From: Microtetraspora sp. NBRC 16547
Lineage (GTDB): Bacteria; Actinomycetota; Actinomycetes; Streptosporangiales; Streptosporangiaceae
Direction: 5' to 3'
DNA length: 64,000 nucleotides
NCBI RefSeq assembly: GCF_030268965.1
Contig: NZ_BSSE01000025.1
Span: forward strand, 1-64,000
The notes beneath the pieces are model-generated. The model was given only the letters and a program-made list of their open reading frames with translations. It was not told the DNA's origin and searched no databases. How positions within the stretch are numbered: the stretch's first letter is position 1; each line of letters opens with the position of its first letter. A program made the position numbers and the translations under genes. Shown here one piece after another: positions 17,929 to 26,292 of this stretch.

Positions 17929-18504
17929 TCAGTCGCCGCGGCGGGCGCCTGGCTCCGCTGCTACCCCGCCGAGCACGACGCTGACCGCTGCGCTGGTAAA
18001 GCTCTCGTCGAGCGGCAACTGGCGGAACACCACGCGCAGCCATACGGCCCCGGCCAGGAGATCCATGATCAGCATCGGGTCCACGCTCTCGCCGATCTCG
18101 CCGCGGGCCCGGGCGCGTTCGAAGATGGGCAACTCCCTGGCGTACCTGTCGGCGAAGAAGCCGCGCGTCGCGGCGGCCAGTTCCGGGTTGCCCGCGGCGG
18201 CGCCAAGTGCGGCGACGGCGATGTCGCACGCGGGGGGAGCGGTGAGGAGCCGCGCGGTCGCCTCGACGACGGCCTGGAGGTCGCCGCGCAGCGAGCCGGT
18301 GTCGGGCACCTCGAAGTCGAATGCCCGCGCCTCGACCAGGGCCGTGCCGAGGAGGGCGGCCTTCGACGGCCACCACCGGTAGATGGTCGTCTTGTTGACC
18401 CCCGACCGCTCGGCCACGCCCTCGACCGTCAGGCCCTCGTACCCCTTCTCGGCGAGCAGGTCGAGGGTCGCGTTGAGGATGTCGTGCTTCTTGCGCGGTG
18501 CCAT
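17929..18504 (-). CDS. TetR-family repressor
   Basis: This 191-residue protein has an N-terminal TetR helix-turn-helix (LNATLDLLAEKGYEGLTVEG, then RSGVNKTTIYRWWPSKAALL) and a C-terminal ligand domain (TetR_C type). ATG 18504 is taken because the two operator palindromes lie just upstream and a longer frame would have to read through them. It diverges from the alpha/beta hydrolase gene and most likely represses both genes; the inducer may be the hydrolase substrate. Confidence 0.9.
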   Translation of the reverse strand: MAPRKKHDILNATLDLLAEKGYEGLTVEGVAERSGVNKTTIYRWWPSKAALLGTALVEARAFDFEVPDTGSLRGDLQAVVEATARLLTAPPACDIAVAALGAAAGNPELAAATRGFFADRYARELPIFERARARGEIGESVDPMLIMDLLAGAVWLRVVFRQLPLDESFTSAAVSVVLGGVAAEPGARRGD

Positions 18505-18527
18505 GACGGCCACCTTATCGCCATCGC

Positions 18528-18543
18528 AACGCATCGTTGCGTT
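18528..18543. promoter_or_regulatory. TetR operator, copy 1
   Basis: AACGCATCGTTGCGTT, one base from the perfect palindrome of copy 2; the centres are 34 bp apart, about three helical turns. Confidence 0.75.
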
Positions 18544-18561
18544 GTGGTTGGATAGATTCGC

Positions 18562-18577
18562 AACGCAACGTTGCGTT
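18562..18577. promoter_or_regulatory. TetR operator, copy 2
   Basis: AACGCAACGTTGCGTT is a perfect 16-bp palindrome midway between the TetR and hydrolase starts. Confidence 0.8.
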
Positions 18578-18604
18578 CTGTTCTTTGGTGTAGGAGGTTT
18601 CGTC

Positions 18605-19315
18605 ATGGCGGATCTGCCCATCGTCCTCGTCCACGGGCTCCGGGTCACCGGCTCGATGTGGTCCCCGGTGAGATCGCTGCTGCGCAGCCCGTCGGCCGCC
18701 CCAGACCTGCCGGGCCATGGCTCCCGGCGCGGCGTGCCGTACGACATGGACGCGGCGTGCGATGTCGTGGCGGAGTGCATCGCCGGGCTCGGCGGGCGGG
18801 CGCTCGTCGCCGGACTCTCGCTCGGCGGCTACGTCGGCATCGCCACCGCCGCCCGCCACCCGTCGATGGTGGCCGGCCTGGTCGCCATCGGCTGTACTGC
18901 CCGGCCCGCCGGCACCCTCGTCCACGTGTACCGGCTCGCCGCGCGGCTCGCCGCCGCGAAGCCCGCGCTGGCGGACCGGGTCAGCGCGTACGGCTTGCGC
19001 CGCGTCCTGCCGGGCCCCGCCGCGGAGGCGATGGTCGCGGGCGGCATATCCTGCGAGGTGATCCCCTCCGTGGTCGAGGCGGTGACGTCCGAGGACCCGG
19101 AGGGGTCACTCCGCCGTTACCCGGGACGGGTGTGGCTGGTCAACGGGTCCCGTGATCGCTTCCGGGCGAACGAGCTCGACTTCTTGCGGGCCTGCCAGAA
19201 CGGCAGCCTCACCGTGATCTCCGGGCGGGGCCACCTGGGCGTGCTCGCCGCCCCCGATCGGCTGGCCGCGTTCCTCGACAAGGCGGCGGTCGCCGTACAG
19301 GAGCAGGAGTCGTGA
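18605..19315 (+). CDS. Alpha/beta hydrolase
   Basis: This 236-residue cytoplasmic enzyme has PIVLVHGLRVTGSMW (oxyanion strand), nucleophile elbow AGLSLGGYVG (Ser), acidic residue in LVNGSRDRFR and His in ISGRGHLGVL, a complete Ser-Asp-His triad. TAGGAGG stands 8 bases before ATG. It is divergent from, and presumably controlled by, the TetR gene next door. Substrate unknown; small ester or lactone hydrolysis is the usual activity of this group. Confidence 0.88.
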   Translation: MADLPIVLVHGLRVTGSMWSPVRSLLRSPSAAPDLPGHGSRRGVPYDMDAACDVVAECIAGLGGRALVAGLSLGGYVGIATAARHPSMVAGLVAIGCTARPAGTLVHVYRLAARLAAAKPALADRVSAYGLRRVLPGPAAEAMVAGGISCEVIPSVVEAVTSEDPEGSLRRYPGRVWLVNGSRDRFRANELDFLRACQNGSLTVISGRGHLGVLAAPDRLAAFLDKAAVAVQEQES

Positions 19316-19325
19316 GCCTGGCTCG

Positions 19326-19877
19326 CTAAACGGGCTTCCACTCGTGGCGCTGGAGGAACGCCCGGTCGCCCGTGGCGTACTCCAGCATCGCCCGGCGCAC
19401 CTCGGCGAGGTCGGAGGTCACGATGCCGCGGATCTCCCCGCCCTCCTTGAACTCCAGCTCGTAGCCGGGGGCCACCTGCATGAAGTGCTGACCGAAGCAG
19501 ACGAGCGCGACGAACGGGTTCTGCGCCGACAGGGTGTCCAGCACGTCAGAGATCAGTCGGAGGTCCGGGTCCGTCACGGCCATCCCGTCGCCGGTGTGCA
19601 TCTGCATCTGGGGATGAACGCCGCGCGGCTCCAGGTTGTGCACGAGATCGCGCTGCGGGTCGTAGCAGACCAGGCCGTGCTCCCGGGCGAGCGCGAAGAC
19701 CGCGTTCGAGATCTCGTCTATCCGCTCCGGCGCGATGTCGTCGATCCGCTCACCGGGGAAGAGCTCGGCGAAAGCGCCGGTGAAGTCCTCGTCCGGCTCC
19801 GGTGGGCCATCGAGAAACCGTTCCCGGGCCTGGTCACGTGAGATGGGTCCGGATTCGCGCCATACCGCCAATTTCAT
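19326..19877 (-). CDS. Conserved hypothetical protein
   Basis: The protein has 183 residues from ATG 19877 (MKLAVWRESGPISRDQARER). The N-terminal half resembles small actinobacterial proteins that follow phage- or toxin-like loci but shows no motif I can assign; the C-terminal half (GYELEFKEGGEIRGIVTSDL) looks like an immunity-type fold, which is only an impression. There is no signal peptide or membrane segment. It lies 3 bases from the stop of the response-regulator gene upstream, so the two are probably co-transcribed. Confidence 0.7.
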   Translation of the reverse strand: MKLAVWRESGPISRDQARERFLDGPPEPDEDFTGAFAELFPGERIDDIAPERIDEISNAVFALAREHGLVCYDPQRDLVHNLEPRGVHPQMQMHTGDGMAVTDPDLRLISDVLDTLSAQNPFVALVCFGQHFMQVAPGYELEFKEGGEIRGIVTSDLAEVRRAMLEYATGDRAFLQRHEWKPV

Positions 19878-19879
19878 AC

Positions 19880-20272
19880 CTACGACGATAGGGGGCCTCC
19901 GTCGGCGAGGTCGCGGACGACGTCGATCAGCTCTGCCGGGTCGAACGGCTTGGTGAGGTAGGCGTCCACCCCGATGCCCAGCCCGCGCCGCCTGTCGTCC
20001 TCCTGCGCCCGCGCGGTGATGAGCACGACCTTGATGTGGCTGGTGCTCCGGTCGGTGCGCAACCGGGTCGCGGTCTCCCACCCGTCCAGGCGCGGCATCA
20101 TCACGTCCAGCGTGATGATGTCGGGATCGACCTCGTGGACGCGGTCGAGGCAGTCCTGCCCGTCGTGCGCGGTCTCGACCTCGAATCCCTCCAGGGTCAG
20201 GTTGACCGCGATGAGCTGCCTGATGACCTCATCGTCGTCCACGACGAGTACTCGGCCCAGAACGTCGTTCAC
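19880..20272 (-). CDS. Single-domain response regulator (receiver only)
   Basis: The product is 130 residues from GTG 20272 (an in-frame GTG at 20305 would add 11). It is only a receiver domain: acidic cluster VLVVDDDEVIRQ, phospho-acceptor D56 in IITLDVMMPRLDGW, conserved Thr/Lys (LITARAQ, LTKPFDPAEL). There is no output domain, so it acts by protein-protein contact, like CheY- or PilG-type regulators in actinomycetes. No kinase is adjacent. Confidence 0.88.
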   Translation of the reverse strand: MNDVLGRVLVVDDDEVIRQLIAVNLTLEGFEVETAHDGQDCLDRVHEVDPDIITLDVMMPRLDGWETATRLRTDRSTSHIKVVLITARAQEDDRRRGLGIGVDAYLTKPFDPAELIDVVRDLADGGPLSS

Positions 20273-20392
20273 GGGCGCAAAGCTAACCCCTCGCCGGGGG
20301 TTCACGCGCGGCTTTCACCGGATCGTCGCAAAGGCGGCGCTTATCGTTGTGCGCGGGAGTCCCCCGAGACTGGTAGTCTTTCTTCTCGTTGA

Positions 20393-20464
20393 GCCCCCTT
20401 AGCTCAGGGGATAGAGCACCGGCCTCCGGAGCCGGGAGCGCAAGTTCGAATCTTGCAGGGGGCA
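20393..20464 (+). tRNA. tRNA-Arg (anticodon CCG)
   Basis: The acceptor stem GCCCCCT pairs with AGGGGGC, the D-arm is AGCTCAGGGGATAGAGC, the anticodon stem CCGGC/GCCGG has loop CTCCGGA (anticodon CCG), and the T-loop is TTCGAAT. Discriminator A; no CCA is encoded. Reads CGG codons. Confidence 0.95.
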
Positions 20465-20492
20465 CTCACGATCTACCAGGGGAAACCCGACG

Positions 20493-20527
20493 ATGACCCG
20501 CGCCGAGCGCGGGTCATTTCGCTTTTT
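20493..20527. terminator. Bidirectional terminator between tRNA-Arg and helicase gene
   Basis: ATGACCCGCGC (20493-20503) pairs perfectly with 20507-20517 across a CGA loop, followed on the plus strand by TTTCGCTTTTT. It serves the tRNA and probably the convergent helicase transcript. Confidence 0.85.
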
Positions 20528-20557
20528 CCGGGATCCTCACGCCGGACGCGACCGTTA

Positions 20558-23500
20558 TCACCCCGCGATGGCGGCTCGGCGGAACAGGTCGGCGGGCATC
20601 TCCTCGTCGAGCCGCCAGGTGATGGCCATGGGCCGCTCGCCTCGGTGCTCCACATAGCGTGCGGTGCCATGGAAGACGAACGGCTCCGGGTGGCCGTTCT
20701 CGTTCTCCTTGCGTTCCCTGGTGAACAGCAGAATGTGGCTGCCCTCCCGCTCGTGGTTCTGGTAGCGCTGCCCGGTGGCCGAGCGGGCGCTGGTGCGGTT
20801 CTGGGACTCCCAGTGGAAGAGTGCCGGAGTGAGCGCGTAGTCGCGGTACATGGTCTGCGGCGAGAACTCCTTCTCGTTCTTGCGCAGGGTGACGAGGAGG
20901 GCGTCGCACTGGTGGGTGGGGCTCCAGGCGACCCCTTCACGCATGGTCGACGGTAGGGATCCGCCCAGCGTCGCCCAGCCGATCGCCGCGAGGATCTCGT
21001 CGGCGGAGTAACGGGCGTTGACCGCCAGAGGTACCTGGCCCAGGTGGTCAGGCAGGGTTTTGGCCACGTGGCGAGGCCGCTCGACGCCGTAGGCGAGGAC
21101 CTGCCGGATCTCCTCGCACAGGGCGGGCTCGGTGCGGAGCCGTTCGAGCGCCTGGTCGTAGGAGGTGAAGGCGCCGCCGCCGCGCCAGAACGAGAAGAAC
21201 AGCATCCGGGCGAAGGACTGATCGACGGGGGAGCAGTCGTCGTAGCTCGGGCCGTCGGGCTGGAGCAATCGGGTGTAGGCGTCGGCTCGGCGCCGGTCGT
21301 CGACATGGAGTAGCGCGCGGACGCGGCGCCCGAGTGCCTCCTCCATGGGGGAGGGAGCCTGCTGGATGAGGCCAGTGCGGCGCAGCAGGTCGGTCCAATA
21401 TCGGCGGTTGCGGTAGAGGTCGCCGATGTCGCGCCCGCTCGCTTCGAGATACCCGATCAGGGACGCTTCCGCGTAGGAACGGATCTCCTGGGTGAGCGTG
21501 GCGACCGTGGCGCCGAGGTGGACCTTGAGCTCGGCGAGCAGCCGACCCTTGGTCACCCGATCCAACACGATCTGGCTGCCGGACGGCAGCAGCGGGAAGT
21601 CATTCTCGACCTGCTTCTCCAGGCGTCCGCGGGTGAATCCGGTGAGCGCCTGGAAGCGGTTGGCGAAGCGATACTCCTTGCGGTGCTGACCGACGAAGTC
21701 CAGCACGGTCAGGACGTCCTTGTCCGGTGTACGGCGGAGCCCGCGGCCGAGTTGCTGGAGGAAGACGGTGGCGCTCTCAGTGGGACGGAGCAGGAGGAGG
21801 GTGTTGACGTCGGGCACGTCCAAGCCCTCGTTGAAAAGGTCCACGGCGAACAGGAAAGTGACGTCCCCCTCCCGCAAGGCCTTCAGCGCCGTCTTACGTG
21901 AGGTGTCGTCGGTCGAGCCGTCCACCGCCAGTGATGGCAGCCCCGAGCGAGTGAAGAACTCGGCCATGAAATGCGCGTGCCGTACCGAGACGCAGAAGCC
22001 CAGACCACGGACGGTGCTCGGGTCGCCGACCTTGTCGCGCAGGGCGTTGACAACCAGCCGGGCACGGGCGGTGTCGCCGGTGAACACGTTGTCCAGCGCA
22101 CCGCTGTCGTAGGAACCGCGCGACCACTTCACGGTCGTCAGGTCGGTCTCATCGTTGATGCCGAAATAGTGGAAAGGACACAGCAGGTCGGCATCGAGGG
22201 CATCCCACAGGCGAAGTTCGGAGGCGATGCGCCGGTCGAAGAACTCGTCCTGAACCCAGGTGCCGTCGGCCCGCTCGGGTGTAGCGGTGAGGCCGAGCAG
22301 TTCCTTGGGCTTGAGGTGGTCGATGATCTGCCGATATGTCCGGGCGGCGGCGTGGTGGAACTCGTCGATGACGACGACGTCGAAGTGCTCGGGGTCGAAG
22401 GCGTCGATGCCCCGCGAGGTGAGCGACTGCACCGAGGCGAACACGTGCCGCCAGTGCCGGGACCGTTCCTCACCGACGTGGAGCTCGCCGAAGTCGGGTA
22501 CGGCCAGCACCTGCCGGTAGGTGCGCAGCGCCTGGGTCAGGATCTCTCTGCGGTGGGCGACGAACAACAGGGATGGCTGTCGTCCGAGACGTTGCTGCAG
22601 GTTGCGGTAATCGAACGCGGCCACCACGGTCTTGCCGGTCCCGGTGGCGGCCACCAGCAGGTTGCGGTGCCGATCGTGGACGGTGCGCTCGACGTCGAGG
22701 TCCTCCAGCATCTCCCGCTGGTGCTGGTACGGATGCGGGACCAGCGCAGGGATATCGAACAGCCGCTCGCCGGCCTTCGACCGGGACAGTGCCTCATCCA
22801 GCCGATCGCCGTCGGCATCGGGGTCATAGGCTTCGAACTGAGGTCGATTCCAGTACGAATCGAAGGTGCTCTCGAACTTGTCCAACAGCCGCGGAGTGGT
22901 CACCGATGACAGCCGGACGTTCCATTCCAGCCCGTCCAGCAGGGCGGCTCGGGAGAGATTGGAGCTGCCGACGTAGGCGGTGTCGAAGCCGGTACGGCGG
23001 CGCAGCAGCCAGGCCTTGGCATGCAGGCGAGTGGAGTTCTGCTCGTAACTGATCCGGACATCGGCGCCGAAGTCACGTACCAGCCGGTCCAGCGCACGCC
23101 GCTCGGTGGCGCCCATGTACGTGGTGGTGATGACGCGCAGCGGTACGCCCCGGCGCCGCAGCTCGGCCAGCGGTTTCTCCAGGATGCGCAGCCCGGACCA
23201 TTTGACGAACGCGCACAGCAGGTCCACCTGGTCGGCGCTGGCCAGCTCTGTCGCCAGTTCGTGGGCCAGGTTCGGGTCCTCGCGGGCGTTGGTGAGCAGC
23301 GCCGCCTCCGACAGCGAGGTCAGTGGTCTGGCGGGCGAGATCGCGCCGGGCGCGTCTTTGACGACCGACAGCAGCCTGCGCGGACCGCCCGCCACCCCAT
23401 CCGCGTCAGTGGTCAGGTGCCCCAGCAGCCGGTTGGCGAGGTCGATCTGCTCTTCGGGGGTCTTGAGCGCGGCGAACGCCTGGGCGGCCGTCTCGCCGAC

Positions 23501-23647
23501 GAAACGGCCGAGCAGGTGGGCGACTTCCTCTTTGTCGACGTGGGAGACCTCGACGAGATGTCCCGACTCGCGCCAAGAGGTCGTGCGGCGATCAAGCCGG
23601 TTGGTGAGCATCGTGTCGTAGAGACCCAGGATGGGGGCGTCGTCCAC
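20558..23647 (-). CDS. PLD-nuclease / superfamily-2 helicase with DUF3427 C-terminus
   Basis: The protein has 1029 residues from GTG 23647, preceded by AGGAGG at 9 bases (an ATG 21 bases upstream has no site). Domain order is an N-terminal helical region, a phospholipase-D-like nuclease half with HKD-type motif LHAKAWLLRRR (about 209) and GSSNLSRAALLDG, then an SF2 helicase: Walker A ATGTGKT (about 336), DEFHH Walker B (about 430), SAT-like LTATPER and motif VI QLGRGLRR. The C-terminal ~400 residues match the DUF3427 region. Proteins of this architecture occur in defence islands and are thought to act on foreign DNA. It is a solo gene next to a tRNA. Confidence 0.9.
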   Translation of the reverse strand: MDDAPILGLYDTMLTNRLDRRTTSWRESGHLVEVSHVDKEEVAHLLGRFVGETAAQAFAALKTPEEQIDLANRLLGHLTTDADGVAGGPRRLLSVVKDAPGAISPARPLTSLSEAALLTNAREDPNLAHELATELASADQVDLLCAFVKWSGLRILEKPLAELRRRGVPLRVITTTYMGATERRALDRLVRDFGADVRISYEQNSTRLHAKAWLLRRRTGFDTAYVGSSNLSRAALLDGLEWNVRLSSVTTPRLLDKFESTFDSYWNRPQFEAYDPDADGDRLDEALSRSKAGERLFDIPALVPHPYQHQREMLEDLDVERTVHDRHRNLLVAATGTGKTVVAAFDYRNLQQRLGRQPSLLFVAHRREILTQALRTYRQVLAVPDFGELHVGEERSRHWRHVFASVQSLTSRGIDAFDPEHFDVVVIDEFHHAAARTYRQIIDHLKPKELLGLTATPERADGTWVQDEFFDRRIASELRLWDALDADLLCPFHYFGINDETDLTTVKWSRGSYDSGALDNVFTGDTARARLVVNALRDKVGDPSTVRGLGFCVSVRHAHFMAEFFTRSGLPSLAVDGSTDDTSRKTALKALREGDVTFLFAVDLFNEGLDVPDVNTLLLLRPTESATVFLQQLGRGLRRTPDKDVLTVLDFVGQHRKEYRFANRFQALTGFTRGRLEKQVENDFPLLPSGSQIVLDRVTKGRLLAELKVHLGATVATLTQEIRSYAEASLIGYLEASGRDIGDLYRNRRYWTDLLRRTGLIQQAPSPMEEALGRRVRALLHVDDRRRADAYTRLLQPDGPSYDDCSPVDQSFARMLFFSFWRGGGAFTSYDQALERLRTEPALCEEIRQVLAYGVERPRHVAKTLPDHLGQVPLAVNARYSADEILAAIGWATLGGSLPSTMREGVAWSPTHQCDALLVTLRKNEKEFSPQTMYRDYALTPALFHWESQNRTSARSATGQRYQNHEREGSHILLFTRERKENENGHPEPFVFHGTARYVEHRGERPMAITWRLDEEMPADLFRRAAIAG

Positions 23648-23880
23648 AGGTAGGTGCCTCCTGCCCATGTCATGTCAGGAGGCGATCTCCTTGACCTCCT
23701 TGATCACCGATCAGCGTAACCTTCTTGCCACAGTAAGTACTGGGAAATGAGGATGATCCCGATCGTCCTCCCCCCTGCCGCCGCTGCCGGCGATTTCGGG
23801 TTCCGTCAGTGGTCGTGGCGGCCATACCGCTCGCTCGTTCGCTGTCGCCGGGTCAGGGCACGCCGCACCAGCAGATCTGG

Positions 23881-24546
23881 TCAGGTGCCGGTGGTCCAGG
23901 CGGTTCGGAGGGCGTGGATCTCCTCGGGGGTGCTTTCCCGGGCGATATAGGGGATGTCGAGCACGTACCGGCTGTGCGGCAGTTGGTCGCGGACGACGGT
24001 GGCGTCCTTGAGGATCTGGCCGTACAGCGCGGCGCCGTCCATGCAGAAGACGTCGATGAGCGCGATCCGTCCGTCCAGCGCCCGCCGGACGTTGCCCGCG
24101 TTCAGGTCGATGCCGTCCCACCAGGGCACGGTCGCCCGCCATTCGGCGTCGATCTCGGCCGCGTGGCGCCGTACCTCCGCCAGGGCGGCGTCGCCGTCAC
24201 CTTCCCGCCACTGCCGTACGACCTCGGTGGTCGTCTCCAGCGGGGCGAGGAACTCCAGGACGGCCAGCGTTCCGCCGCCGTCCAGTTCGGCCTCGACGGC
24301 GACCCGCGGCAGGTACGGGTTGCCCGCGCAACGGCGGCACAGTTCCAGGAAGGCCGCGTAGGCCGGATCGAACGGGCAGACCCGCGCGGCCAGCAGTCCG
24401 CTGGGGGAGCGCAACCCGACGGCCCAGTCCCCGATGCCGCAAGGGGTCCAGCCCAGCAGCACCAGCTCGGCCAGCGCCTGCCGGTGGGAGAGGGCCGCCC
24501 AGGGGCGGTCGAGCAGCGGCGTCAGGTCGTCATGATCCACCGTCAT
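23881..24546 (-). CDS. Kinase-fold-like hypothetical protein
   Basis: The protein has 221 residues. The segment WWDGIDLNAGNVRRALDGRI followed by ALIDVFCMDG is arranged like the catalytic and metal-binding loops of aminoglycoside-phosphotransferase/HipA-like kinases (D-x-N-x-x-N then I-D-x-F). I see no glycine-rich loop, and the usual HxD is IDL, so it may be a reduced or inactive kinase. No membrane or export signal. It stands alone downstream of an AT-richer promoter region. What it phosphorylates, if anything, is unknown. Confidence 0.65.
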   Translation of the reverse strand: MTVDHDDLTPLLDRPWAALSHRQALAELVLLGWTPCGIGDWAVGLRSPSGLLAARVCPFDPAYAAFLELCRRCAGNPYLPRVAVEAELDGGGTLAVLEFLAPLETTTEVVRQWREGDGDAALAEVRRHAAEIDAEWRATVPWWDGIDLNAGNVRRALDGRIALIDVFCMDGAALYGQILKDATVVRDQLPHSRYVLDIPYIARESTPEEIHALRTAWTTGT

Positions 24547-24820
24547 GCCCGCAGCCTAAAGGAGCCGCCGAGTCTGTGACCGGGGCTGATGTCGCCGTTC
24601 CCGGTGTCATCTCACCGAATGCCGTACCAGGACGTCGCCGCTGGAATCCGGTAAAACGTCACCCGAGTATATTTACTGCACATTGTGTTCTTGTTTTACA
24701 TAATTTGTCTAGTTATGCTCCGGATGTGATCATCAGCTTCCTGAACCAGCTGAGTCACTTCGTCGTATTCCAGGTTGCGTGGTAGCCGCGCTATCTCGCC
24801 CAGATCTCCGGAGTTGACGC
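24547..24820. other. AT-rich promoter region of the secreted protease gene
   Basis: Bases 24650-24760 are much richer in A/T than the surroundings (for example TATATTTACTGC and TTTTACATAATT) and carry several possible -10 boxes. No ORF of substance. GGAG stands 10 bases before the next ATG. Confidence 0.5.
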
Positions 24821-25399
24821 ATGCCGTTCCATGACACGCGCCACAAAACACGTGGCAGAAGCATCTCCGGCCGGATATCGCTGGCCGCGTCCGCGCTTCT
24901 TGTCACCCTCGCCGTCACCGCGTCGCCCGCGTCCGCGCACTACTACTCGGGAGGCGGCTCCTCGGCGAGCTTCACCATCAAGCCGTACGACTACAACAAC
25001 ACCTGGATGACGCCTCTCAACAAGGCCCTGTCCAACTGGAACGTGACGGCCACCCCCGCCTACGTCTCCAAGTCCTCGTCGTCCAGCTCCTGGCTCCAGG
25101 CGGCGTCCTTCTCCAGCAGTTGGTACGGCCTCTACACGCCGTACGGGAGCAGGACCAGCCGCTACTTCCGCATCCAGCTCAACTCCCGGACGATCTACAA
25201 CGACGCGTCGAACTGGTCGAATTTCGTGACCAGTTCTTTCGTCCACGAACTCGGTCACCGCCTCAGCCTCGACGACCTGACGAGCGGTTACTGCACGACC
25301 TCGATCATGAGCTACTGCCGGAATCGAATCCATGACCACACCGCAGTCGCACGACATCAGCGATGTCAACGCCTACTACTAAAGAAGGGAGCGGCATGA
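24821..25399 (+). CDS. Small secreted zinc metalloprotease-like protein with 3' frameshift
   Basis: The reading frame gives 192 residues: a signal peptide (ISLAASALLVTLAVTASPASA), then a compact domain with the zinc motif HELGHRLSLDD (His 142, Glu 143, His 146, Asp about 152) and a Met-turn-like TSIMSYCRN. Right after the Met-turn the frame is shifted: one register over, the DNA reads MTTPQSHDISDVNAYY and a TAA at 25380-25382, the expected family-type ending. Either one base was inserted or two were lost between 25322 and 25331, or there is a sequencing error. As written, the last 20-odd residues are non-homologous and the stop overlaps the next gene. The catalytic residues are untouched. Confidence 0.75.
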   Translation: MPFHDTRHKTRGRSISGRISLAASALLVTLAVTASPASAHYYSGGGSSASFTIKPYDYNNTWMTPLNKALSNWNVTATPAYVSKSSSSSSWLQAASFSSSWYGLYTPYGSRTSRYFRIQLNSRTIYNDASNWSNFVTSSFVHELGHRLSLDDLTSGYCTTSIMSYCRNRIHDHTAVARHQRCQRLLLKKGAA

Positions 25400-26013
25400 T
25401 GATGAGGCTTTCCCGGCGGTTCGCCGTGACGCTCGCACTCGTCGCGTCCGCGGCCACATTGAGCGCCTGCTCCGGAACGTCGGCGTCCGGCGAACACAAG
25501 ACGGTGACCTATCACGCCGACTACCCGGCCTACGACTCGGCGGGCAATCTGTTCACGAAGGCCGACGTCGTGGTCGAGGCCACGGTGAGCGGCAATCCGG
25601 TCCGGGTCCAGGAGCTCAAGCCGGACACGACCAGCGACGATCCCAAGCTGAACCCGGCGGCGGGTGCGCCCGCGGGGCAGGCGGCACCGGCCGACCCGGT
25701 GGTGATCACGGTCTACCAGGCCGAGGTGAAGAAGGTGTTCAAGGGGAGCGCCCAGCCCGGCCAGATGATCGAGATCCAGCAGTTGGGCGGCCAGCTCAAC
25801 GGCGTCACCTATCAGGAGGCGGAGGCGCACCCCCTCAAGCAGAACACCGGCTATGTCCTGTTCCTTGAGACCTATCCGGACGCTCCCGCCGCCCTGCTCA
25901 ACCCGCTGCAGGGGCAGTATCCCCTCGACGCCGCGGGCAATCCGTCCAAGCTCCCCGAGAATCCGGTCGCGCTCACGGCCGATGACCTGAAGCGGATCAG
26001 CGGCATCAACTGA
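25396..26013 (+). CDS. Secreted lipoprotein of unknown function
   Basis: The protein has 205 residues from ATG 25396 with AAGGGAG upstream; three consecutive ATG codons make the exact start ambiguous. A lipoprotein signal ends in ATLSAC (Cys about 25). The rest (VVVEATVSGNPVRVQELKPD; EVKKVFKGSAQPGQMIEIQQ; TGYVLFLETYP) is a soluble beta-rich domain similar in layout to small hypothetical lipoproteins of Gram-positives. It starts 14 bases after the restored stop of the protease gene, so the two are probably co-transcribed; it could be a chaperone or inhibitor of the protease, which is speculation. Confidence 0.82.
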   Translation: MMMRLSRRFAVTLALVASAATLSACSGTSASGEHKTVTYHADYPAYDSAGNLFTKADVVVEATVSGNPVRVQELKPDTTSDDPKLNPAAGAPAGQAAPADPVVITVYQAEVKKVFKGSAQPGQMIEIQQLGGQLNGVTYQEAEAHPLKQNTGYVLFLETYPDAPAALLNPLQGQYPLDAAGNPSKLPENPVALTADDLKRISGIN

Positions 26014-26086
26014 TCAGCGCCCTGGACGCCCGGACTCCCCGCCGATCGCCTGGCGGCGGAGCCGGGCATGCCGCGTCCGAGCGCGG

Positions 26087-26218
26087 CTCGCGGGCGCCAT
26101 CTCCTCCGGAGAGTACGCGCAGGAGATCGTCGCGGACCTCCAGGCCATCATGACCGGCGTCTACCGGATCGACCTGGAAGTGGCGCTCCGAGGTGATCCT
26201 GCCCAGGTGAGCGGATAA
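26087..26218 (+). pseudogene. Orphan coding fragment
   Basis: A frame ending at TAA 26218 reads LAGAISSGEYAQEIVADLQA then IMTGVYRIDLEVALR with normal GC-biased third positions, but has no start codon or ribosome site and degenerates upstream of about 26085. It looks like the 3' end of a deleted gene whose family I do not recognise. The rest of the 26014-26292 gap shows nothing. Confidence 0.35.
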
Positions 26219-26292
26219 ACCGGATAACAGGATGCGCCCCAATCCGTGCGAGCGTACGGTGGCCACGAACATGATCCGGCGGCGAGGATGTG

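Noticed and set aside
20393-23668. Genomic island integrated at tRNA-Arg with flanking att repeats
   Set aside because: No second copy of the tRNA 3' end and no integrase gene could be found in the window; only the location is suggestive.
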